Source: Notospermus geniculatus
Taxonomy: Eukaryota; Nemertea; Pilidiophora; Heteronemertea; Lineidae
Direction of reading: 5' to 3'
DNA: 64,000 bases
Assembly (NCBI GenBank): GCA_002633025.1
Contig: NMRB01000028.1
Span: 811,425 to 875,424 of the forward strand
Under the pieces are notes generated by a model. The model was not told the DNA's origin. It worked only from the letters and a program-made list of their open reading frames with translations, and did no database searches. Within the stretch, counting starts at the first letter, position 1, and every line of letters starts with the position of its first letter. Shown here in pieces: positions 1-9,379 of the stretch. Both the position numbers and the translations under genes were made by a program.

Positions 1-220
1 AGTCGCAGAAACTATTCTGAATCGTTTCTGCGACTGTGTTCAGGGTTCTTTTTACTCGATCATTTTGTGGAGGCACAACCACGATGCCAACTTTGGTACC
101 ATTGGGAGAAGCAATCACATCTATTGATGCGCTTTACAGTGTCTTGGCCTCTCCTTGTGCTATCAAATCTGAGGACTGATTCTAAGCCGCTCACAATATC
201 ATTTTAACTCCACTACTCAC

Positions 221-3200
221 CATCCTTAAACTTTTTAATGAAATTCCTAACAGCGTCAGCATCAAAACCATCCTCCATAGGTTCCATGGCGTACTTCTTA
301 TCTTTTTCGGCAAGACAACCAATGTTGATCTCCTCGCTTGAGTCGTCAAACTTGAAATCTGTCCACATTGCACTCATCTGATCTTCATCAGCAACAGCGA
401 ATGTGATGTCTCGGAAGTCCTTGGCAATGTCAGCTATTTTTAGCCTCCACAGCTGTGTGGCTGAAATAGAGGAATGCAGTTGTGAGGGACCTTTTCGAAA
501 CTTTAAAATCGTGCAAAGAAAATTCAAATTTTGATATCAGAATGGCCAAGTTTCAGTTATAAACCGCCGTCTACACTTGCATACTTGATGGACAAAAATT
601 TCCAGAGGAAAAGAAGATGAGAAGAGAGTGTAGTAAGACAGTCAATGGTTCCATACCAAAGACTAATGGGGAACTTTCCTGCCACCAGAGGCCAAGACGA
701 ATTAGCAGTCCAAGAACGTCATGAAATTTGATGTCACAGGGCAGAAATGCACGCCACAGCGTCATCCATAATGACGTGGACGCCGTGACTCACGCATCTG
801 ACGTCACATTTTGTGACGTTCTTGGACCGCTAACAGGCGACCTCTAACGGCAGGACAGTCTCTCATTGAATGAAGACAAGACTGAGTTACAAATGATTCT
901 AAAGATCTACAGGTACATGTAAAGAAGAGGGAGAGAGAAGAAAGTGGGAATCATGCAGATAATCTGTACACATCACCACAAATTTACAGATCCAGCTCGG
1001 AAATCTGGACTGAAATACAAGGTCTCTTCCTACAACGAGTCACAGAGTTCCACAGATCTACCAGACGCAAGTTCTATACTTGTGCATCAATTTATGGTGT
1101 GTAAAAAAGAGGAGTGGAGTCTGAACCCACAGCTTAGTTCAGCCTAACCTCCCCACGCAGCCGGTATATTCCATTTGCTTGCTTGGTTTCATACACCAAT
1201 CATGTGCGGATTGATCACGACTTTGAAAGGACTGCATCAACTAACGGCAGCCATAAACTTAGGCCCCGCATCACCATCATTTCATTGAAGTTATAGACAT
1301 GACGGGAAAGAATAGCATAGTCATCGACATAATTAGTTAAAAAGTAGAGTGTCAATATAGAGACAGCAGTTTGAGAGAGAAATCAGACAGAAGAATGTTA
1401 GCATAGCACCATTTTATTCGCTTGTTCCTAATACCATACCTTGACGATGTTCAATGCTGAAATCAACAGTGTAGAATACTAAACATAGAGGGCGCTTCTT
1501 GTAGCGGAGGTTGTTGTTAGTGTAGTCAAGCTGGCCGACGAGGGGATTCTGGTGTTCTTTGATAAAAGTCTGGATATCTTCTTGTTTTGTCTCAGGCTGA
1601 AAAGGTGAATGGGATACAGGATACTACATTTACTATAACATCCCTAAAAAGAAAACCCTCTGTCATTTTCAACAAGAAAATGGAAGCTTTAACACCTAAG
1701 ACCTGAGGAACGTGGACATGCTGGGGTTATCAGAGGGTTACATAGCCTAGATTCATCATGCGGTTGGTTGGGTAGTGAAACACTGGGACACCATCAGGGA
1801 CCTTCAAAAACTCAAAATGATATGAAATTTTACCAGAGCTATAATCAAAGCTAAAATCAACGGTGTAAAATGCCACACATAGAGGGCGCTTTTTATAACG
1901 ATTCTCTTCATTAGTTGTGTTCAGATGACCGACAAGAGGAATGTGATTGTCTTTGATGAAGCCTTCAATGTCTGCTTGTTTGACATTTTGCTGAAAGTAT
2001 ACGGGCAGAATGACTATTCTGATTGAGGTGTTCAAGTTTCTGAAATGTGACAATTGAGAACTCGCCATACGTTGTCACAATTCCCTGAAAAATGATTCCG
2101 TTTTATCTTCACAGAAACGTGTATGATACATGTATCTTATCCACATTCAACATTTTCTCAGAATATTTCAGGTCGTGAGTCATACAAACCTTGTCAAAGA
2201 CATGCCATTTGTTTTCATATTTTGTGTAGAACCTCTCAGCATTAAAGACAACGACTGACCCAGCGTTGACCTTGTAGGCATCACGCAGGCCGCTTTCAAA
2301 TGTGTGGACAAATTTGTAATCTTCCCTGAGATTGTTTGCTGAAACATACAGAGGATGGAAATGATTAGTGAAAAGTGCTTGAATGTATCGCCAAAATATA
2401 GAAAGGTACATGATGACCAAGATGGTCACATGAGTACTGCTAGATGATGCTGGCACTTTTAAGTACAAGAGTAAAATCAGATGCATTAATCAAAGAGCCA
2501 AGGACTGGGTGTTTTTGGCAGTGTCAATTGTTGAGATTACCTGCATCAAAATAAGCTTCATATTCTTTGTCCTTTTCATTTTCAAAGAAACCAACAACAG
2601 TAATATCATCCTTCTTGAAGGCAGCTTTGAGCGATTTAAGTGTCTTGACTTCTTTGGAAGCCTCTCCCACTTGTTTGACCATGTGGTCAAAAATACCTAG
2701 AAAAAGACGATGGATAGGTAACAAGCTCTTAGAGTTGGGTTCTCTCTAGATTTTGAAAAGAGTCAGACACTTCTTTGAGTTCTTTCTGCCATCTCAATAT
2801 GTCTGATTTTCATTTCTTCAATGACGAGAGTGGAGAATGGTAGAGGACCGCTGACATTGTATCAAATATAACAAGTCTCTTGCTCATAACACCACCACCT
2901 ACCAGGATGATCCCTTGGTCCAGTGTATTCAGACGCCCTCCCCTTGCGGAAGACCTTCAGCGATGGGAATCCTTCTACTTTGTATTCCTTTGCCAGCTCT
3001 GTCTCTACGGTGGCATCGACCTTGGCGAGAGCAATCGGTGGGTCATTCTTCAGAAGGGCGGCGGCGGACTTTTCATAGTCTGGCTCAAGTTGTTTGCAGT
3101 GACCACACCTGAAAATAACAGACGTTTCATTCATCAATGCTATCATCTTATAAACGATTCTCAAATAATGACAAAGTGACTTGTTCGAGGACAGTTGTTG

Positions 3201-6200
3201 ACAACTGTGAATCTCTACCATTCTTTTTCTGACGGCATGAAATAATAACAGGTTTCTAAGGTGAAAGACATAGCTTCCTACTGGACTTGAACCCAAGGAC
3301 CCTCGCATAAGGCATCAATCGCCAGCACTCTTTTTCTGAGAGAGAAAAAGTAATACTTTACCATGGAGCATAAAATTCCACTAATGACAGATCCTTCTCA
3401 TTGATCCAGTTTGTGAAGTTGTCCTTGGTAAGAACAATAACAGGAGACTTCGGTGGTACCCAATTCGGGTCGGCACGGACCTTCATGTAGTCGACAATCC
3501 CCTTGGCATCTCTAGGACCATCGTATTCATAATCTTTTCCCTTGACGAAGAACCTCATGGTAGGGTAACCAGTCACTTTGAATCTACAAAGGGAGAAAAG
3601 ATGAAATGAGCAATCAACTTGTATACAGGCTAGAAATATAGTCACCGCCACATGTTCCATAGATGGAGAATGCAGGTCTGGTCAACTTGTATTGTAAGAT
3701 CTCAGAAATCCACCAACCTGGAAGCTACCTCATGTTCAACAGTGGCATCGACCTTGGCAAGGGGCACAGGAGGTGTGTTGGCCTTCAGTTCCTTGGCCGC
3801 CTTGGCGTACTCTGGGGCGAGATTCTTACAATGGCCACACCTGGAAAAAGAGATTGAGCCAAATAAGTTGAAACAGGTGAACCAAAAGATTCACCATCCA
3901 CCTCCATTCATCTTAAATTGTCATGAGAAACAGAATATGGGTGGCACAGAAACACTCCAGTTCGACAAATCTCATGAATACTCAACATTGGAACTCACCA
4001 TGGTGCATAGAATTCAACAAGGATGACTTCATGTTTGGCGATATTTGAATCAAAATTTTTTGTGGTCAAAACAAGAACATCCTCGTCTTCCTTCACTTCA
4101 GCTTTAGATTCATCTTTAGCATCTGTTTCTGGGGGAGGTTCTTCAGTATTTTCACCATCTTTTTCTGCAAGAATGACAAAAGTCTGTTATAGAATTTGCA
4201 GATGACTTCTCGAGCACCAAACTGCCAAATGAAAGAGTCCATTGCACTCACAAGAAAGGACGTCATCCACCGGAGGATCAGAGATGGACTGCCTGGAATT
4301 TCTGTCATCCAAAACTCAATGTAAGAATAAGGGAACTGGGAGGGTTCAACCTCTTGGTTTGGTTTCATAAAGTACTATAGCTGAGGAATAGGAGCTGTCA
4401 GCAAGTTGACCACTAGGTGTCACTAGGGCCCAATTCAATGCATCTAGCGGACCCAGTCATTATCGATCGAGCAGCGATCATAACAGATTTCCTGTACATT
4501 TGGTCCGCTAAGACTGTGCTGCCATCTGTTAGCAATATGCGCGGCTGACTGCTCCTATTACAGGAGTTTACAAAAGGAAAGGCAGCATATGCAAAATTAA
4601 ACTGCAAGTGCATCAGACAGCGAGTCAGTGTTGAGGACTTGGCAGGAAAACATGATACAGCGACATGATGAGTTATACGTATGTGGATTCCACGATTGTG
4701 GTAGCCAGGACAATTCAACTGGACCCCATGTAATTTCTGCAGCAGTTGATGAGCAACATCAACCAAAAGAATTTGACCAGCCAGCAACTGACTGATTCTC
4801 TGGTGCACTTACATGTAAGAAATAAAACTTTATAAGGATAGTACCTGCCATGGATTTTTGGATCGCATCACGTACATACGCAGCGGCCTGCTGTGCTAGA
4901 TTTTGGTAAGGGAGAAGGGGAGTAAAACAAACAAAATCAATCCACCAAAAGCAACTGACATAAAAATATGCATAAGTAAATTGAATTTTGAAGCCTGTTT
5001 CAGATTTTTCAATAATTGAAGCAAGACGCAATCAAACTTGACCACCAGAAATGAAGTGAGAAGGTCACCTGACAATAATTACAGACCTTTCGCGCCTTTA
5101 CTACTTGGTGGTTTTTTTTTGTTTAACTCTTTCTGTTGTGCTTTAGCCATTTCCTCAATCTGTCTTATTGCATCATGCGCTTGAAAGTGATGATAGATAT
5201 CTTAGAACAGCAATGCTTAATACAATGGTGTATATTCCTGACTATCACACAGTCTAATTCTAAGGCCACGCTTATTTTATTTGTTGGATTACGGACCCTC
5301 CTACCCTAAAAAATCAGAAAGTGAAAAAAAAATATTTTTCCCGACCTACCACTTTCGGCAGTCTTTTTTTTCCTCGCCAGCCCCAGAAAACACGAAAACA
5401 ATTTTTTTTCCGCGCCGATCGTAAAATTCAGTTGAAAAATTTTGCAATTCCACATACGGTAGTTGCCCCATCCCATCGCTCCCAGCATGCCTTGTGCAGG
5501 AACGTGAACAGCCAAAACGGCTGATGGGGAAGATTTTTACCTTTGAGTGACGGTGAAGCAGGCAGCGAATAACAAGGAAGACTTTTTTATTTTTATTTTT
5601 TTTTCTCCCTACCGTACTTGCATTCTATGGTAAAAATCCGTAATCCAACAAATAAAATAAGCGTGGCCTAACTGTTGAAATTGTCATGTCATTCACTGAT
5701 GTGAGCAATTATATTTCTGTGACGTCCATATCACAAACAGGGAAAGAAGTACATTTCAATGACACTAACTACCGATAAGCTTTTTCTGGGGAAGCCAGTA
5801 CACTATCTTGGTACATGTATGTTACACATTCATTTCAATACAATCTACATGTACATGTAAACTAAGACACCCAGTCCATACATATCCAACACATAATAAA
5901 CACCAGAATAAAATGTCCACAGCCATCATATCAACAAGATATTTGCATGATTCCATTTTCCAAAGCAACTTGGTAAAGAATGCATAAAAGATCAGTCAGC
6001 AATACATGTACCGTATATGGTGCATCACCGATCCATGCCTTAAAGCCACACTTGGTGCAACAAGCAAGTTGATATCATAAAGATATTAATAGCTTCTAAT
6101 TTTGAAATTATTACCTTCACAAAAAACCAGCCAAAAAACCAGCATTGACTGAATTCAATCCTTGAACCTTTGAGTAAGAATCTCCCAGCACCCACATAAT

Positions 6201-8565
6201 GAAAACTCATCAGACAAGTCGGAACGGCAAGAAAACCCTGACCAAACAGACTGGTTATCAACAGGATGTTTGGGAAGCCAGGTTGGGATTAATTGAACAG
6301 TAGGTGAAATGCACATGCTGGGGTTTGTGGAGGGTGCTCAAGTGAGTAAATTAAGCAAGACACGAATTGAGAAAAAGTTGGTTGAGTCGGTGTCAGGATC
6401 ACACCGCCGCCACACAATGAACTCCGTGAAATTATTTCTCACAGAGACTGCGCAAACATGCAGTAACATATTGCCTTTGCCATGGCGACTGCAGTGCAGA
6501 TGTCCCTTGTTTCATCTGATCCATCAGTTGCACTGACGTCAGATGTTCACAGATTCATCTGCAGCAGCTGTCCCCAGATTGATCAAATTGTAGTGAATGC
6601 AATTTCTTCTGGCTGGCTGGAAAAGCAAACGAGGGTTGCCAGGGCAAAAAGTTAGTGAATTCTAACTTTGTCATGTCAGGGAAATTCCATACACCACATT
6701 GCACTTACGGAAGGAAATAAAATTGATTGAATTGAAGACACAAGAATCTTATTGAGGAGATCACTCCATTGACTGAAATTATCAGGTTTCCAATCACATG
6801 ATCAAGGCAGATAACCATGTGTTAAGCCAACAACTGGCACAACGAGCCACGTAGTATTTTAAACACGAATGGAAATTTGATTGAGCCATATCAGAACATC
6901 AGACCACGTGTTCTGTCAGCGACAAGTATGCAAAGTGCCGCTGAAGTTTCACATTTCACACGTCGATATTTTGGAATCATTTGCATCATCCGTTTAGTCT
7001 CCCCAGCTGTTGAAATTGCAATTGGCGGCCAATTAAACACCAAATGGTTTCAATAGGCTTTGCATTATTCAATGAGTGATCAGCAACAGACTGTCATGAG
7101 GTTCACTCTCAAGTGGAGAGACTCAGACATGTCAGACTCAGTTTTGCAATTTTGTAACATCTACAGATCTATTACATGCAGCAGTATGATGAAGGATGAA
7201 GTTTAGTCAATGACTCCTCAAGTCAAGCATCTCAAAGTCAAAGTCTATCATTACAGGCGATTAACACAGGACATAATATACTTGTCTGCAATCCAATTGT
7301 CTGAAATGCAACAAGTATTCAGATGCCGGGAAACCCTAGCAGGTTTACCAAAGTCACAAAACATGCAAGGAAAAAAAGACAAGACAATAAGGCAAGAATT
7401 TTGGAGGACTGACATGAAAACTGCTCCAACAACAACCAACCAAACATGACTTTTTAACTGTATTCCCCTAAATACAACTTTCATGAATGCCATAATAAAT
7501 GAACCCCCTTTCACTTTGTATCATGGTATTATGGTAGTTTACAGTACACAGAGACATGATTTCATGAAGTTTGTAATGTTGATCAGCAGAATTCTTGCCT
7601 TAGATTTGCATTAAACAGGCAGCTGAGACAAGACAAGGCAGGATATTCTTACGATCGAAGTTCGGATCATTGACATTGATGTTGAGCGTCTGAGGGGCTA
7701 TGAAGGATCAAGGATAAATGTATGTTAACACGAAGTTGATACCCAACAACCGGACTCATCCTCTATCCATCAAATCATTCAGAACTTACCGTACTGACTT
7801 ACAGTCTATTAGCCTGGGCTAATTCTCTTGGCTGTACAGAGTACGGCCCAGGACTACATGGACTAGGCTAGGCCTAGGGCCTATCATGCTATAGGCCTAA
7901 CCAGCATAGCGGTCAATAATTGAAAATTGGGAAGTGTACTGTAGGCTTAGGCGAGGCCTACGAACAGGAATCAGCGGCAATGTAGGCCCTACACTACAGG
8001 GGCGGTAGGCCTAGTAGTAAGTAGTATGGAATTTTGTCAGTATAGGCCTAGGCCTAAATTCCTCCAACCAAGGTGTCACTGACTTCCCAGCCCAACTAAC
8101 TTGAACGGCCTAGCTATTTAGGCCTAACTTAGGCCTAAATTAAATAGCTAGGCCGTTCAAGCTAGGCCCTAAAAAGGATTTCAACCTGGTTCTTGGCTAC
8201 CCTACCGTAGCATCATCATCATTCACCACCACTTCATCCACCTGATGATTGTGATGAAAAGTGTGCGGCTGTGTGGTGCTGATTCTGCCATGATGTATGC
8301 ATACACTGTCTTATTGCACTGCAAGTCGACTCGCACTGACAACAAAATTCGTCTGCTTTCTGCTGGATCGGCCAAACGCCGCGCTGGCGTCCAACTTCAG
8401 TCAACAGTCAAAAAAAATTCACAAGAAAAACCATCTCCCTGACGAAAATCGAGAATAACAAGTTGTTGTATACTTGCCTCCATCACCTTCAACAAGATGA
8501 ATAGTTGTTGCAGAAAACAGAAAACCGAAACACAGGAAAATCGCTAGTTTTGACGAGAATCTCAT
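221..8565 (-). CDS. PDIA4: Protein disulfide isomerase A4 (ERp72) type, 3' end outside window
   Basis: ER-lumen thiol oxidoreductase that forms and reshuffles disulfides in secretory proteins. Exons read from the right: 8478-8565, 7653-7697, 5087-5179, 4845-4895, 3999-4164, 3718-3840, 3362-3583, 2903-3108, 2541-2696, 2190-2338, then 1834-1990 or 1440-1596, then 221-460. With one of the two alternatives all phases agree, giving about 565 codons before the edge. The start at 8565 opens a typical signal peptide ([17 protein letters not shown]). An acidic Pro/Glu linker follows, then two thioredoxin domains, each with a WCGHC active site rebuilt across a splice junction (3999/3840 and 3362/3108). 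Redox-inactive b and b' regions come next. The third CGHC domain and the ER-retention tail should lie left of base 1. Intron 1 uses a GC donor. Two active domains before b, and the b/b' sequence, fit PDIA4 rather than PDIA1, PDIA3 or PDIA6. Confidence 0.93.
703..833. mobile_element. Short palindromic MITE-like element
   Basis: Ends form an inverted repeat: TTAGCAGTCCAAGAACGTCA near 702 pairs with the complement of TGACGTTCTTGGACCGCTAA near 833. The next bases (AAATTTGATGTCAC against GTGACATTTTGT-like sequence) continue the stem. It has no coding potential and lies in the PDIA4 intron between exons 12 and 11b. The target duplication is not clear, so borders are good to a few bases. Confidence 0.6.
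1440..1596 (-). other. PDIA4: PDIA4 alternative exon 11b (proximal to exon 12)
   Basis: A 157-bp exon bounded by a TTTTCAG acceptor and a GTATGG donor. It opens in phase 0 and closes in phase 1, exactly like its neighbour at 1834-1990. It encodes 52 residues without a stop, including NPLVGQLDY and [19 protein letters not shown]. More than half of the residues match exon 11a. Including both exons would add 157 bp and break the frame of exon 12, so only one can be used per mRNA. Confidence 0.85.
1834..1990 (-). other. PDIA4: PDIA4 alternative exon 11a (family-like version)
   Basis: A 157-bp exon with acceptor ATACTTTCAG and donor GTAAAA, phase 0 to phase 1. It encodes 52 residues including [11 protein letters not shown] and [18 protein letters not shown]. 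The ending VDFSFDYSS followed by ATQLWR of exon 12 is closer to the known vertebrate PDIA4 pattern than exon 11b, so this is probably the ancestral form. Confidence 0.87.
3200..3330 (-). mobile_element. 5'-truncated tRNA-derived SINE
   Basis: On the minus strand this matches the SINEs at 42870 and 47680: a GAGTGCTGGCGATTGATGC segment, a B-box-like GGTTCAAGTCC (3283-3293), then the tail GTCTTTCACCTTAGAAACC. The A-box portion is missing. It sits in the PDIA4 intron, ending about 30 bp from the donor at 3361. Confidence 0.75.
5264..5668. mobile_element. 405-bp MITE with TAA target duplication (Harbinger-like)
   Basis: Near-perfect terminal inverted repeats of about 30 bp start GGCCACGCTTATTTTA and end TAAAATAAGCGTGGCC. 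Both sides are flanked by TAA (5261-5263 and 5669-5671), the 3-bp target duplication typical of PIF/Harbinger elements. The interior is T/A-run rich and shows no transposase. It lies in PDIA4 intron 2. Confidence 0.85.
5669..7652. other. PDIA4 intron 2, no feature recognised
   Basis: AT-rich intron sequence between the MITE at 5264-5668 and exon 2. Short tandem CATGTA runs occur near 5850. I see no exon, RNA gene or clear repeat. Confidence 0.5.
7800..8161. repeat. GGCCTA-rich tract ending in a 21-bp perfect inverted repeat
   Basis: PDIA4 intron 1 holds dense TAGGCCTA words (for example near 7870, 7900, 8045). At 8100-8120 and 8141-8161 two 21-base arms, starting CTTGAACGGCCTAG and ending CTAGGCCGTTCAAG, are exact complements around a 20-base loop that itself contains GGCCTA. 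Confidence 0.8.
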
Positions 8566-8837
8566 CTTTTCGCCGGTGTTTTTGAGCACGACATGCAAGA
8601 GTGGTGCCCTGGAACTCAGCACAAGTTTACGTGTTCCTACAACTTCCCGTAATATAATTCCCATAAAAAATTGAGACGTATGCTTTTCCTTACTTCAAAT
8701 ATCACATGTATGACAAACATATGATATATCATTGCATTTTTTACATACTTGTACATTAATAATGTGGTATTTTTGTTTAAAAAACAAGAGAATTTAGCGT
8801 ATTGACACAAATGTAGAATTGACATCGCTGACGTTGA

Positions 8838-8903
8838 CCAATCAGAGCTTGCCATGTTCCCGACCGTCGTTGCACTACTTTCAACCAATGCGCTAGCGCC
8901 CTC
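8838..8903. promoter_or_regulatory. Candidate ER-stress elements upstream of PDIA4
   Basis: Two CCAAT boxes, each followed at exactly nine bases by a CC-starting pentamer: CCAAT-N9-CCATG (8838-8856) and CCAAT-N9-CCCTC (8885-8903). They lie 270-340 bp upstream of the PDIA4 start codon. The vertebrate ERSE is CCAAT-N9-CCACG and acts in both orientations. The second halves are degenerate, so this is a candidate only. Confidence 0.4.
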
Positions 8904-9095
8904 GCACAGGGAAGAGTGGAACTAAAGTAATCTGTCAAAGCCTTGACTTGGCTATTACCGGTATATGGGGCTGGGGAAAATGTTACTTCCACACATTTTT
9001 TCTTCATGTCAATGAAAGACCACAACAGTTTGATACTGAATATCAAAGAGCAAACACAAAGACACAAAGACAAAGACAAAGACATGAAAGATATA

Positions 9096-9105
9096 TTTAT
9101 TTATT
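9096..9105 (-). terminator. Polyadenylation signal of the zinc-finger gene
   Basis: The minus strand reads AATAAATAAA here, two overlapping AATAAA hexamers, about 280 bp past the stop codon at 9380. No other perfect hexamer was seen between them. Confidence 0.55.
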
Positions 9106-9379
9106 TAGCCATATTTGGTTGGAGTCTCTATTGTTTTTTAATATTGTTCATAATTTCGCACACCCGACCAAATGATTTGAAAAATACATGGGATAGAGAA
9201 TGCAAAATTGGAAATTGTACAAGTTGCTCACTGTATGTTGTACCATTGTGAAGCAAAAAGACAAACAAGACCAAGGGCAAAAATTGAAATACATGACCAC
9301 AAAGAATCATTCAGAATTTGATTTCTATATAATTTTCCGTACTCAAAATTATTAAGGAGACATTGAGATCTTAACTAAC

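Noticed and set aside
2862-3308. A PDIA4 reading that runs through 3110-3308
   Set aside because: That part is the SINE and intron; the active-site tryptophan and cysteine are restored only when 3362 is spliced to 3108.
7653-7689. PDIA4 exon 2 with the CCCCTCAG acceptor (37 bp)
   Set aside because: It would shift the frame relative to exons 1 and 3; the acceptor 8 bases further upstream gives 45 bp and keeps it.
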